A DNA stretch of 64,000 nucleotides from Bacteroidota bacterium (GCA_023426145.1 JAFABG010000004.1:10983-74982), one strand, 5' to 3'. Positions 7,085 through 15,575 are shown, counted from the first letter of the stretch. The notes: generated by a model from the sequence alone, not told the origin. Numbers and translations: made by a program.

Positions 7085-9220
7085 ATTATCCAATTTTAAA
7101 TTACTCATCTGATCTGTTATACGGAAGGGGAAGTCAGGATATTCATACAGACTGAACCGTTGCTCGGTTTCTCCTTTCGTATAGCACCAGATAGAAGCAT
7201 AATCTTCCGGGTCTTCTCCCATCTTGCCGAGTTGGCGTAGATAAGCAGCCAGCGATTTGTTTTCTACAATATAGATCTGACCCATTTGATCAATAATTGG
7301 ACTGTGCTTACGAGTGCCGTCATGATCGAAGCGAAGAATTCGTTTCCCTTCTTTAGTGAGTCCTACTAGCTGAAAAGTCATACTTTTACCAATTGCCGGC
7401 AGATTTAAAACGCTACGATCTGTAGCTAAAAATGGTAAATGATGCTTTTTCATGAATCGCTTGATCTGCGTTCCAACATCGTTTGTCTCAACAGCTGAAC
7501 CCACTTTAGTTTCGAGCAGTTTATAGAGCTCATCAGCTTGTGTAGCATTCATCTGGCCATAAATTTTCTCTTCTTGCTGTTCTTGCATCGATCTACTATT
7601 AGGAGCAAATACAGCATAGTTTTCGTTGAATCCTTTCACAGAGAAAGTGTAGTAACACAATACACCTAATGAGTTTAGCATTTGGCGGAGTCGAGTGGTA
7701 TGGCCTCTTCTTGAAGTGGCAACTGTATATACCAGCTGATTGGTTATTAACCATCCGGCCGAAAGAATCTTTTGTATTCCTTCTTTTGCTTCGGGAGTTA
7801 CCTCAAGCGGTGTTTGGAAATGGGTTTGAATGATAAACTGTTTTACACCGATCGCTGAGGCTTTTTCCTTAAATTCGCGAAGGATATCAATCAATTCATC
7901 ATTAATACGCATAGGCAGATAAGCTAAGAGTCGAGAACCTAGTCTCACTCGTTGAAGTTCTGCATATTTTTCTCCTTCAGGGCGCTCGGTATTTGCTTTT
8001 TGTTTGCGTACAGCCATTCGATATACGGCTTCTAAAATATTTCGAAGCGTTTTGTTTTGGCTCATCAATGCATCGCCCCCGGTGATTAGAATATCTCTTA
8101 ACTGCGTGTCTTTTTCAAAATAAGTCATTAGTCGTCTTAATTTGCTGTCCCACGCTTCTTTAGGGTGTAAGGTGTCGAACTCAAAATTCAATCGTTCACT
8201 CTGAAAGTCGTACATGCGTTGACAAGAAGCACAAAGTCCTCCGCAAGCGCGTCCCATAGTGTCCGGGATGAGGATGGCCACTTCAGGGTATCTTCGGTGA
8301 ATGTTATGTCCATCTGGTAAAAGCCAGCCGGCAGCATTGGGCTTACCTTCTTCTACAATATCCTCTTTTTCCCACGCGCGTATATTCCCATACGTTTCCA
8401 CAAGGCGAGGAGAGTATAAAATGTAACTTCGGATGGTTTCATCATCGTATCCGTGTCCTGTTGTGTTTAGCAAGGATAAATAATAAGGAGTAGCAAAGAA
8501 AGGCATTCCTTTTTTGCGGGCACGATGTAATAGATACATAGTCTCTGACGAGAGTGAGTTTCCTAAGAAACGATTGAGCTCAGAGGGGCTTTTTATTGCC
8601 ATGGCAAGATGAAATCTGAAATCGCCCCACCAATCACTTACATGCTGATATTTATCCTCGTAGCTCATTCCTTCTGTAAAGTGAAAGCGCACCGAAGGTT
8701 TCGATTTTCGATTCTCTATTTTTTGAATCAGTAAGTGAAGCATTCGTTCTTTATTGTCATTCCGAGTTTCCTTTACTTCTTCGTCCAATCCAGTTGCCCA
8801 TCGCTCGTGGCGACTTTTAATGCGTTGCTGAGTAGGTAAGGGAATAACTTCGCCTTGTAAGCGTTTAAACAAGTGGAATAATTCGAGAAAAAGGTCAGTG
8901 GGAATTTCAGTATACTCCAACTGTTCAGTCAGGAACAGGTAAAGTTGTTCGATAGTCTGTATAGACATATCTTGTCCTGTAGACAGTTCGTGAATGTTTT
9001 GTCCATCATACTGGAGTAGAAGTCGAATTTGCTCTTTTGCTTCCTCTGCAGTATCATTTTCTACTTGAATAGAATCCAGATAGGAATGCAGCTTTTCTTT
9101 AAAGACCTCCATTGTGGGGCTTTCCGCTGCAATATCCATTAAATCCGGTATTTCTTGCGAGTAGGTTTGTTTTAACTGTGAAAAAGTAAAAGTGAGCATT
9201 TTCTTTTGTTTCATAAGCAT
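7079..9220 (-). CDS. KamA-family radical SAM protein (lysine 2,3-aminomutase-like), long form
   Basis: 713 residues, far longer than the roughly 400-residue lysine 2,3-aminomutases. The radical SAM cluster motif CGGLCASC is at Cys326, Cys330 and Cys333. A preceding segment with DTMGRACGG and a later ITGGDALM (the GGD/E SAM motif) fit the KamA family. The N-terminal 230 or so residues are mostly helical with no motif I recognise, and the C-terminal part after the radical SAM core adds about 150 more. Whether it acts on lysine, on another amino acid or on a protein is unknown. The start could also be one of the nearby Met codons (9214, 9199). Confidence 0.8.
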   Translation of the reverse strand: MLMKQKKMLTFTFSQLKQTYSQEIPDLMDIAAESPTMEVFKEKLHSYLDSIQVENDTAEEAKEQIRLLLQYDGQNIHELSTGQDMSIQTIEQLYLFLTEQLEYTEIPTDLFLELFHLFKRLQGEVIPLPTQQRIKSRHERWATGLDEEVKETRNDNKERMLHLLIQKIENRKSKPSVRFHFTEGMSYEDKYQHVSDWWGDFRFHLAMAIKSPSELNRFLGNSLSSETMYLLHRARKKGMPFFATPYYLSLLNTTGHGYDDETIRSYILYSPRLVETYGNIRAWEKEDIVEEGKPNAAGWLLPDGHNIHRRYPEVAILIPDTMGRACGGLCASCQRMYDFQSERLNFEFDTLHPKEAWDSKLRRLMTYFEKDTQLRDILITGGDALMSQNKTLRNILEAVYRMAVRKQKANTERPEGEKYAELQRVRLGSRLLAYLPMRINDELIDILREFKEKASAIGVKQFIIQTHFQTPLEVTPEAKEGIQKILSAGWLITNQLVYTVATSRRGHTTRLRQMLNSLGVLCYYTFSVKGFNENYAVFAPNSRSMQEQQEEKIYGQMNATQADELYKLLETKVGSAVETNDVGTQIKRFMKKHHLPFLATDRSVLNLPAIGKSMTFQLVGLTKEGKRILRFDHDGTRKHSPIIDQMGQIYIVENKSLAAYLRQLGKMGEDPEDYASIWCYTKGETEQRFSLYEYPDFPFRITDQMSNLKLDNK

Positions 9221-9318
9221 TCTCTATTGTTTTATTGATTAGTAATAATTGTTAGCTTATCTCTTGCTATTCAGTCCTAAAAAAGAATATAAAAAGCAAA
9301 AAAAGCACATAAAGATAC

Positions 9319-9354
9319 AAAAAAAAGCGGAAGTTTGCCACTCCCGCTTTTTTT
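9319..9354 (-). terminator. Rho-independent terminator after the 9405-10037 gene
   Basis: An A-run plus GCGG (to 9330) pairs with CCGC plus a T-run (from 9344) around a short loop with extra inner pairing. On the minus strand it ends in a U-run. The rest of the 184-nt gap shows nothing else clear. Confidence 0.75.
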
Positions 9355-9404
9355 ATCCTCTTATACTTTACGATTATTTCTTCCTTTGTAACATTTAAAC
9401 GACC

Positions 9405-10037
9405 TTATTTTTTCGTTTCTGTTTCATTGTTCTTTTGTTTTGGCTCTTTCTTAGCGAGGAGTACTATATTGTATACATAATCAGTCATCCATTCCTCAGA
9501 ATAACCTAAACGTTCTTTATATTGACGAACAAGTGTAGCTGTTTTATGTACATCATCAGCCTTCCATACTGTTTTGGTACAAACGTTGTGAACCGTTTTT
9601 TGGGTCATTCCATATAGTGCTTTTTTGAAGAAGGAAGGCATACGCAATTTCCATTGCATTAAATTTCCCATCAACATCATCAGGTCATTAGAAAAGCCTT
9701 GATACATGAAAAGGTAAGATTGGATGTCGTTTTGAGTGCGGCAATTGCGTTTTACTGATGCATCAATCTCTTTGAAAAAGCTTTCGGGCAATCCGTAATC
9801 TTGCATGAGCATCTTGCGCGATGCTGATTTCTCAGCCAATCCCAGTTTTCCACCCTGAGTGGGGACTTTAAACAAACGTTTGAAGTTGGCCACATCCGGT
9901 AAAAAACGAATATTAGTGATACCTAAGTTGGTAGCCATTACCGACTGAAGATAGACACGTGTCAATGAAATGAAATCTTCTACGTTGCCGACGTTCGTTT
10001 CATCGGATTTCTTTTTAAATAGACCCAATAAGCTCAT
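9405..10037 (-). CDS. Conserved-looking protein of unknown function
   Basis: I do not recognise the family. From ATG 10037 it encodes 210 residues starting MSLLGLFKKKSDE; an upstream in-frame ATG at 10082 would add 15. It is soluble, largely helical, without signal peptide or membrane segment, Met- and Lys-rich, and ends in a charged Lys/Glu tail (KKEPKQKNNETETKK). The middle has CRTQNDIQSYLFMYQG and the C-terminal part WMTDYVYNIVLLAKK. It is flanked by its own promoter (10125-10156) and terminator (9319-9354), so it is probably a single-gene unit. Confidence 0.7.
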   Translation of the reverse strand: MSLLGLFKKKSDETNVGNVEDFISLTRVYLQSVMATNLGITNIRFLPDVANFKRLFKVPTQGGKLGLAEKSASRKMLMQDYGLPESFFKEIDASVKRNCRTQNDIQSYLFMYQGFSNDLMMLMGNLMQWKLRMPSFFKKALYGMTQKTVHNVCTKTVWKADDVHKTATLVRQYKERLGYSEEWMTDYVYNIVLLAKKEPKQKNNETETKK

Positions 10038-10124
10038 TGTTATATTTACTATTTTATGATTTACAACTATTCTTTTACGCATTCGGAAATAGATCTCTCG
10101 ATCAGTTTATGCGTTTTTCGCGCG

Positions 10125-10156
10125 CAAAGTTACGAAAAACTGTTGGGTTACACCAA
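10125..10156 (-). promoter_or_regulatory. Promoter of the 9405-10037 gene
   Basis: On the minus strand TTG (10154-10156), a 21-nt spacer, then TAACTTTG (10125-10132) match the Bacteroides -33/-7 pattern. Confidence 0.6.
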
Positions 10157-10193
10157 TATTCCTGCTTCTTTTCAGTAGCATTGGGACGTACTT

Positions 10194-10841
10194 TTACTCG
10201 TTTTTCATCCTAAAATAGAATTTGTGATTTTCAAACACATATTCTATTATTCCATATCGTATAAATTTGGCAAGCAGATGTTCGGCAGCTCGTTTTGAGG
10301 TACCTGTTTGTCGACAATACCGGTTGAGTGATACAAGTGTTCCACTTTCTAATTGATTGAGTAGGAGCTGTTCTCGGTCTGTGTACTGCATTAATTCTCC
10401 TTTCGGATTATGACTTTGTTGCCATACGCGCAGATGAATGGGGGTGGCCAATATGTTTTCATCATGGATGCGGATATAGGCAAGGCGCTTGCCATTTTCA
10501 TCTTTTGCATAAACAGGTTTTTGCTTACTTTCTTCGATGGTGGCAATGAGTATTTGTTTGCCTTCAATGAGATATGTCTGTAAATTATATTCTATATCCG
10601 GAGTGCAGTAGAGTTGAGCAGCTGCTTCGATCATAAATCTTTCCTCATCGGATCTTACACCGGCTATCTTTCCATTGTCTTTTACGCCGATTAATAGTCG
10701 CCCTCCGTCCGTGTTGGCAAACGCCGAAAGCGTTTTCGCAATTTTACGAACATCGGAAATTTCAAATTTGAAGTCCTGCTGTTGATGTTCGCCTTCTGCA
10801 ATCAATGCTCGTATGTAATCCCTATCTGTAAGCGTTTTCAT
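10194..10841 (-). CDS. AlbA_2 (Schlafen AAA_4-like) ATP-binding domain protein
   Basis: 215 residues. The N-terminal half carries the AlbA_2/divergent AAA_4 signature: an acidic/aromatic lead-in EHQQQDFKFE, then ISAFAN-type sequence (KTLSAFANTDGG) and LLIGVKDNG. The C-terminal part (YTDREQLLLNQLESG onward) looks like a winged helix, typical of transcription-regulator-like members of this group. It is likely a nucleic-acid-binding regulator, but the target is unknown. TAACTTTG at 10847-10854 lies only 5 nt before the ATG, which would give an almost leaderless message if it is the real -7 box. Confidence 0.75.
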   Translation of the reverse strand: MKTLTDRDYIRALIAEGEHQQQDFKFEISDVRKIAKTLSAFANTDGGRLLIGVKDNGKIAGVRSDEERFMIEAAAQLYCTPDIEYNLQTYLIEGKQILIATIEESKQKPVYAKDENGKRLAYIRIHDENILATPIHLRVWQQSHNPKGELMQYTDREQLLLNQLESGTLVSLNRYCRQTGTSKRAAEHLLAKFIRYGIIEYVFENHKFYFRMKNE

Positions 10842-10947
10842 GGCTACAAAGTTACGTAAAAATGATGAAAAGCCCTGTTTTAGGGGAATTTTCGCGAATT
10901 ATTTCAAAAAAATGGTTGTTTTTATGCATTTATTTCGGGAAACAGTG

Positions 10948-10955
10948 TATTTTTG
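10948..10955 (+). promoter_or_regulatory. -7 promoter element of the histone-like gene
   Basis: TATTTTTG matches TAnnTTTG and is 32 nt before the ATG at 10988. A -33 element at the right distance is not clear. Confidence 0.5.
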
Positions 10956-10987
10956 CCATACATTATTAACGAAAAAACAAAAGGATT

Positions 10988-11164
10988 ATGAAAGAATTGG
11001 TAGAAAAAGTAGCAGCGCTTTACGCTGACTTCGCAAAAGATGCAAACGCTCAGATTGAAAACGGTAACAAAGCTGCTGGAACTCGTGCTCGTAAGGCTTC
11101 TTTGGATATCGAAAAAGCAATGAAAGAATTTCGTAAAGCATCTTTGGAAGCTTCTAAAAACTAA
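10988..11164 (+). CDS. Histone H1-like protein Hc1
   Basis: A 58-residue protein beginning MKELVEKVAALYADFAKD, with basic Lys/Arg-Ala-rich repeats (NGNKAAGTRARKASLD, KAMKEFRKASLEASKN). This matches the short Bacteroidetes Hc1/histone H1-like family, thought to bind and compact DNA. Its codon use is strongly biased to frequent codons, as in a highly expressed gene. An intrinsic terminator follows 30 nt after the stop. Another frame across the same stretch (10840-11028) has no protein-like character. Confidence 0.85.
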   Translation: MKELVEKVAALYADFAKDANAQIENGNKAAGTRARKASLDIEKAMKEFRKASLEASKN

Positions 11165-11194
11165 GAACGGAAGTCTACTAAGATATCAGAGAAC

Positions 11195-11232
11195 AAAAGA
11201 GGATATATCGACATCGGTATATCCTCTTTTTT
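11195..11232 (+). terminator. Rho-independent terminator of the Hc1 gene
   Basis: AAAAGAGGATATA (11195-11207) pairs perfectly with TATATCCTCTTTT (11218-11230), followed by further Ts. Confidence 0.9.
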
Positions 11233-11284
11233 GTTACTCAATTCTCCATCCCCATTCTTGAAGCGATGCTTATTTTTTGAAGCC

Positions 11285-11317
11285 TTTGTTCTGTTCAAAA
11301 TTAAAATAGTATATTTG
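11285..11317 (+). promoter_or_regulatory. Promoter of the radical SAM/DUF4130 pair
   Basis: TTTG (11285-11288), a 21-nt spacer, then TATATTTG (11310-11317) are an exact fit to the Bacteroides consensus. The ATG at 11342 is 24 nt downstream, which supports that start over the longer frame from 11231. Confidence 0.8.
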
Positions 11318-11341
11318 CGTACATTAATTAGATGGGTAATC

Positions 11342-12610
11342 ATGAACGAAAACGTCCTTGCTAAACTCAAAATACTGGCTGAATCGGCTAAGTATGATGT
11401 GTCTTGTTCGTCCAGTGGTACGGTCCGCTCCAATAAAACGGGGATGCTAGGCAATACCGTAGGGGGAATGGGAATTTGTCACAGTTTTGCTGAAGACGGA
11501 CGTTGTATTTCATTGCTCAAAGTCATGCTTACTAATTATTGTATCTACGATTGTGCTTATTGTATTAATCGAAGAAGTAATGATTTGCCTCGTGCTACAT
11601 TGTCTGTTTCTGAGTTGGTAGAGCTCACTATGGAATTCTATAGGCGTAACTATATTGAAGGTTTGTTCCTTAGCTCAGGGGTGGTTCGTAGTCCGGACTA
11701 TACGATGGAAAGATTGGTTCGTGTGGCTAAAGACTTGCGCGAAGTGCATCATTTTAACGGCTACATTCATTTGAAAAGCATACCTGGTGCTAGCCGGGAA
11801 TTGGTCAACGAAGCAGGTCGTTATGCTGATCGACTTAGTGTGAATGTGGAAATACCTAAAGAAGAAAATTTAAAGCTACTAGCACCCGAAAAAGATCATA
11901 AAAGTGTTTTTGCTCCGATGAAGTATATACAACAAGGTGTGCTTGAAAGTAAGGAAGAACGGCAAAAGTTTCGTCATGCTCCGCGCTTTGCACCTGCAGG
12001 ACAAAGTACTCAAATGATTGTTGGGGCAACATCAGAAACCGATAAAGATATTCTATATCTATCTTCGGCGCTTTATTCACGACCAACCATGAGGCGTGTC
12101 TACTATTCAGGATATATTTCCGTTAACACATACGATACACGTTTGCCAGCACTGAAACAACCTCCTTTGGTGCGTGAAAATCGTCTTTATCAGGCTGATT
12201 GGTTATTACGTTTCTATCAGTTTAAAGTAGACGAGATTGTGGATGATGCTTATCCGGATCTTGATTTAGAAATAGACCCAAAGCTTTCTTGGGCTTTGCG
12301 TCATCCCGAGCAATTCCCTGTGGATATTAATCAGGCTGATTATGAGATGCTGCTTCGTGTGCCAGGGATTGGTGTGAAGTCTGCCAAGTTGATTGTAGCT
12401 TCTCGGCGATTCTCTCGTCTAGGTTTTTATGAACTTAAGAAGATTGGAGTAGTGATGAAAAAGGCACAGTATTTCATTACGTGCAGAGAACTGCCTTTGC
12501 AAATGCAGACGGTACATGAATTGACTCCACAGCGCGTGAGAGGATTATTAATTCCAAGGTCGAAGAATAAGACAGATGAGCGTCAGCTAAAGTTAGATTT
12601 CGGAGATTAA
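11342..12610 (+). CDS. Putative DNA modification/repair radical SAM protein (UDG-linked rSAM)
   Basis: 422 residues from ATG 11342. The radical SAM cluster motif CIYDCAYC gives Cys67, Cys71 and Cys74. Extra cysteines at 22, 46 and 55 lie in the N-terminal KYDVSCSSSG and GMGICHSFAEDGRC segments, which are typical of the TIGR03916 family. The C-terminus has a helix-hairpin-helix (NQADYEMLLRVPGIGVKSAK), a DNA-binding element. In many bacteria this gene is paired with the DUF4130 protein, here 13 nt downstream, and the pair is presumed to act in DNA modification or repair. The reaction is not established. An upstream extension to 11231 would run through the Hc1 terminator, so I reject it. Confidence 0.85.
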   Translation: MNENVLAKLKILAESAKYDVSCSSSGTVRSNKTGMLGNTVGGMGICHSFAEDGRCISLLKVMLTNYCIYDCAYCINRRSNDLPRATLSVSELVELTMEFYRRNYIEGLFLSSGVVRSPDYTMERLVRVAKDLREVHHFNGYIHLKSIPGASRELVNEAGRYADRLSVNVEIPKEENLKLLAPEKDHKSVFAPMKYIQQGVLESKEERQKFRHAPRFAPAGQSTQMIVGATSETDKDILYLSSALYSRPTMRRVYYSGYISVNTYDTRLPALKQPPLVRENRLYQADWLLRFYQFKVDEIVDDAYPDLDLEIDPKLSWALRHPEQFPVDINQADYEMLLRVPGIGVKSAKLIVASRRFSRLGFYELKKIGVVMKKAQYFITCRELPLQMQTVHELTPQRVRGLLIPRSKNKTDERQLKLDFGD

Positions 12611-12623
12611 TTGTGAGTTTGAA

Positions 12624-13403
12624 ATGATGAATGTTTACGTTTACGATAAAACCTTTGATGGGTTGCTTACTGCTGTTTTCGATGCGTATTTTCGAAAAAC
12701 CTTTCCCGATTTTCTGTTGTCGGAAGGAGATACTTTGCCTTTATTCTATGATGAACTGCACACGGTAGTGACAGAAGAGGATAAAGCTCTTCGTGTATGG
12801 CATGGATTGCAGAAAAAGGTTTCTTCTTCAGCACTTGGCTGTCTCACGCAAAGTTGGCTGTCGGAATTGCCCGAAGTGGGAATGCTAATTTTTCGTTATA
12901 TCTGCAAAGCTATTGATGCACCTCGGTCCATTGAAACGAACTTTGCAGATCCTGATGTGCTTGAGTTGACTCGAATTTGGAGAAAAGTGAATGGAGAAGC
13001 TCACCGCCTCTTACAGTTTGTACGTTTTCAGAAAGCATCCGACGGTACTTTTTTTTCCGCTTTCGAGCCTTTATATAATGTGTTGCCGCTTACCGTTCAT
13101 CATTTCAAAGATCGTTTCTCGGATCAGAAATGGATTATTTATGACATGAAACGTCGGTATGGTTTTTACTACGATTTAGAGGAGGTAACTACCATTGCTT
13201 TTGATGATGAGAGTCGAGAATCTCATCTCATCACAGGAATGCTGGATGAGAGCTTGATGGATGAAGATGAGAAGCTCTTTCAACAACTTTGGAAAACCTA
13301 CTTCAAAGCCATTTGTATTAAAGAACGCACCAACCCAAGAAAACACAAACAGGATATGCCTGTTCGTTACTGGAAATATCTGACCGAAAAACAAAACTCT
13401 TGA
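12624..13403 (+). CDS. DUF4130 / TIGR03915 family putative DNA metabolism protein
   Basis: 259 residues starting NVYVYDKTFDGLLTAVFDAY, the conserved opening of the DUF4130 family. Conserved internal stretches are LTRIWRKVNGEAHRLLQFVRF and a late FYYDLEEV. Family members partner with the preceding radical SAM protein; in some bacteria DUF4130 is fused to a uracil-DNA glycosylase domain. That domain is absent here, since the protein ends soon after KYLTEKQNS. A separate UDG-superfamily gene exists at 4295-4879 but is not linked in an operon. Either of two adjacent Met codons could be the start. Confidence 0.85.
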   Translation: MMNVYVYDKTFDGLLTAVFDAYFRKTFPDFLLSEGDTLPLFYDELHTVVTEEDKALRVWHGLQKKVSSSALGCLTQSWLSELPEVGMLIFRYICKAIDAPRSIETNFADPDVLELTRIWRKVNGEAHRLLQFVRFQKASDGTFFSAFEPLYNVLPLTVHHFKDRFSDQKWIIYDMKRRYGFYYDLEEVTTIAFDDESRESHLITGMLDESLMDEDEKLFQQLWKTYFKAICIKERTNPRKHKQDMPVRYWKYLTEKQNS

Positions 13404-13416
13404 TTCTTTTCTATTC

Positions 13417-13442
13417 AAACCTATGCCTTTGCTGAGGTTTTT
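13417..13442 (+). terminator. Short terminator hairpin between convergent genes
   Basis: AAACCT (13417-13422) pairs with AGGTTT (13435-13440), followed by TT. The stem is short, so this is a modest call. Confidence 0.45.
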
Positions 13443-13452
13443 CTGTTGCAGA

Positions 13453-14433
13453 TTAATCAATCACCCAATTCTTGTGGTAGGCTACTGTCTTTTTGGGATC
13501 ATAGTACATGCTTTCTTGCGTAGGTATTTTAAACACATACCTTTTTCTACTTTTATTTTTCAAATGAGTTGATCGGATCCAAGGATTAGCCTCTCTAAGC
13601 TGGGCATACGTGATGCCTTGTTGCTTGGCAAAGTTGCTTAAATTAGTAATGGGACTATTGACTATTTTCTCTTGGTAGTTAAGAGGTGGATATAAGTTCT
13701 CCTTTTTTAGTAGAAATCCATAGCGCTGTGGATTGCTGAATACTTCTTTTGCAGCCAGTAAGCGAAACATATATCTGGATGTTTCTTCAACCAGCCAAAG
13801 ATCCATGGCGTGAGTGGCAAGCTGCTGTCCCAGTTGCGAAGATATTCGTCCTTGTCCGGCATTATAGGCAGCAGAAACTGATATCCAGTCGCCAAACTTT
13901 TGGTATGCTTGTTTGAAATACTTGCAGGCGGCTACTGTCGCCTTTTCAATATGATAGCGTTCGTCAACATTATCATTGACTTCGAGTCCAAACTCGCGCC
14001 CGGTTGCAGGCATAAACTGCCATAGTCCAGCAGCCCCTGCTGGTGAACGGGCAATCGTATTGAGGTTACTTTCAATAACCATTAGATATTTAAAATCATC
14101 CGGAACGCCATTTTCTTTGAGGATAGGTTCTACGATTGGGAAATAACGGTTGGCTCGTTTGATGAGTAACATGGTAGTAGAATGCATATAAGTGAAGGCC
14201 ATAATTTCCCGATCCATTCGTTCGCGTCGATCGTAACGGCGGAGATCAATACTTTCGCCGTCAAAAGTGACTTGCTCAGGGACACTAGGCGAACTCACGC
14301 AATAGGGAACTTCAGATTTTGCAGAATGATCTTCATCTACATGATTGCTACTGATTAAAAAGGGGATAGTGAAACCAATGGATAATACAGCTAAGAGAGT
14401 AAATAAATAGGCAAGGGAACTTTGTTTCTTCAT
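13453..14433 (-). CDS. Membrane-anchored lytic murein transglycosylase (MltD/SLT, GH23) with LysM-like tail
   Basis: 326 residues with an N-terminal hydrophobic segment (residues 9-28) that is either a signal peptide or an anchor. The GH23 SLT domain carries the catalytic Glu121 in MVIESN, followed by SPAGAAGLWQFMPATG and SAAYNAGQGRI, all diagnostic motifs of lytic transglycosylases. The C-terminal 60 residues (ITNLSNFAKQQGITYAQLRE, YVFKIP) look like one LysM-type peptidoglycan-binding module. It should cleave peptidoglycan glycan strands in the periplasm. It lies 42 nt behind the MutM-like gene and may share its promoter. Confidence 0.9.
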   Translation of the reverse strand: MKKQSSLAYLFTLLAVLSIGFTIPFLISSNHVDEDHSAKSEVPYCVSSPSVPEQVTFDGESIDLRRYDRRERMDREIMAFTYMHSTTMLLIKRANRYFPIVEPILKENGVPDDFKYLMVIESNLNTIARSPAGAAGLWQFMPATGREFGLEVNDNVDERYHIEKATVAACKYFKQAYQKFGDWISVSAAYNAGQGRISSQLGQQLATHAMDLWLVEETSRYMFRLLAAKEVFSNPQRYGFLLKKENLYPPLNYQEKIVNSPITNLSNFAKQQGITYAQLREANPWIRSTHLKNKSRKRYVFKIPTQESMYYDPKKTVAYHKNWVID

Positions 14434-14475
14434 CGTTTGTTTTTAAATGATTAATGAGGAAAGGAATAGGATTGC

Positions 14476-15315
14476 TTAGTCTAAAGGTTGACATCCACGG
14501 CAATAGTATATACTCCCTCCAAGATAGTTTTCTTTACAAATAGTTTCTCCACATCGCGGACATGCTGTTCCCGCTGTGTCTTTGGATAAACAAGGTACAT
14601 AATTACCTTTCTTGCCAAAGAGGTCGGTCTCTGTATTTCGTCCGCCTTGTTGGTAAATGTCGTTCATTGTTTCTTTGATTTGATCAAATAAGCTTTCTTT
14701 TTCTTTATCAGACAGCGCCGCTATTTTTTTTCTAGGGTGGATATGGGTATGATAAAGGATATCCTGCAAGACACCATTGCCTAGTCCGGGAATGGTTTGT
14801 TCGGTGGCAAGAAAAGCTTTTGCCGATTTCTTTTGTGCTTTTTCATCGTTGATTAGCCCTAGAAAATAGCTTTTGTTGAAAGCTACCGACATCACTTGGG
14901 GCTTATTTACAGCCGTACGGTAGTATTCAGCCATTGCACCTTGCACATCATTTTTATCGTAGCACATGATGCCTCCATACATGCGGATGGAAGCGACTAG
15001 ACAACTTTCATCCTCAAAGGCCACTAAGAGTTGATGCTTATTGGGAAGTTGGCTTGCAGGAGGAAGATAACGTAGATTTACACCGTCGGTGAGTATGAGT
15101 ACTTTGTTCTCAATCGTTATTTCTATCATGCCGCCTTGGGGCTGTGCTTGATTAATCATTTTGCCTGACAACCATTCCATATATTCTTCTGATTGTCCAG
15201 AAAACCAGGCAAATTTATGTGGCGAAAATTGAGTATATACTTCTGTTATTTTTTTGCCCTTTACAGTTTCGTTCAGTTGTTCACACAAGTAGCGTGCTTC
15301 GGGTGCTTCTATCAT
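14476..15315 (-). CDS. Fpg/Nei (MutM)-family protein with atypical N-terminus
   Basis: 279 residues. The H2TH region (IPGLGNGVLQDILYHTHIHP) and a C-terminal CX2C...CX2C zinc finger (CPRCG, YYCRGC) put it firmly in the formamidopyrimidine-DNA glycosylase/endonuclease VIII superfamily. However, the N-terminus is MIEAPEARYL. The catalytic Pro2 of MPEGPE-type enzymes is Ile, although Glu3 is kept. An in-frame stop five codons upstream rules out a missed MPE start. The beta-turn Lys and the zinc-finger Arg of classic enzymes are not evident. It may have altered chemistry or only bind DNA. Confidence 0.8.
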   Translation of the reverse strand: MIEAPEARYLCEQLNETVKGKKITEVYTQFSPHKFAWFSGQSEEYMEWLSGKMINQAQPQGGMIEITIENKVLILTDGVNLRYLPPASQLPNKHQLLVAFEDESCLVASIRMYGGIMCYDKNDVQGAMAEYYRTAVNKPQVMSVAFNKSYFLGLINDEKAQKKSAKAFLATEQTIPGLGNGVLQDILYHTHIHPRKKIAALSDKEKESLFDQIKETMNDIYQQGGRNTETDLFGKKGNYVPCLSKDTAGTACPRCGETICKENYLGGSIYYCRGCQPLD

Positions 15316-15352
15316 AAGATCGTTTATTTAGAATTTGCTAGATGTTATCTTG

Positions 15353-15360
15353 CAAATATA
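15353..15360 (-). promoter_or_regulatory. -7 promoter element of the MutM-like gene
   Basis: TATATTTG read on the minus strand matches TAnnTTTG, 37 nt before the ATG. No clear -33 partner is visible. Confidence 0.5.
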
Positions 15361-15506
15361 ACCATTATTGGGCAGAAGCGTAGTATCTATATAGAATAAA
15401 AATAAGTTAACTCGTATGTTCAACAAGCTTCATTGAGCGTTTAAAAGTATCTTTTGGGAGAAGAACAGAGCTCGAAGGATGCTTTCTACCTTTTTACATA
15501 TGTTTA

Positions 15507-15519
15507 ACAACATTGTTGT
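15507..15519. promoter_or_regulatory. Minor inverted repeat in the 343-bp regulator upstream region
   Basis: ACAACA-T-TGTTGT is a 13-bp dyad about 70 bp upstream of the main palindrome. It could be an auxiliary operator or chance. The rest of 15361-15575 shows nothing else I can support. Confidence 0.25.
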
Positions 15520-15575
15520 ATCTCCTGAATTGTGTCTAATGTATTGAATATTAGTTTAATATGAAAATGTCACTA

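Noticed and set aside
10840..11028. Plus-strand 62-residue frame overlapping the Hc1 gene
   Set aside because: It overlaps the Hc1 start in another frame and lacks protein character, while the Hc1 frame is a known family.
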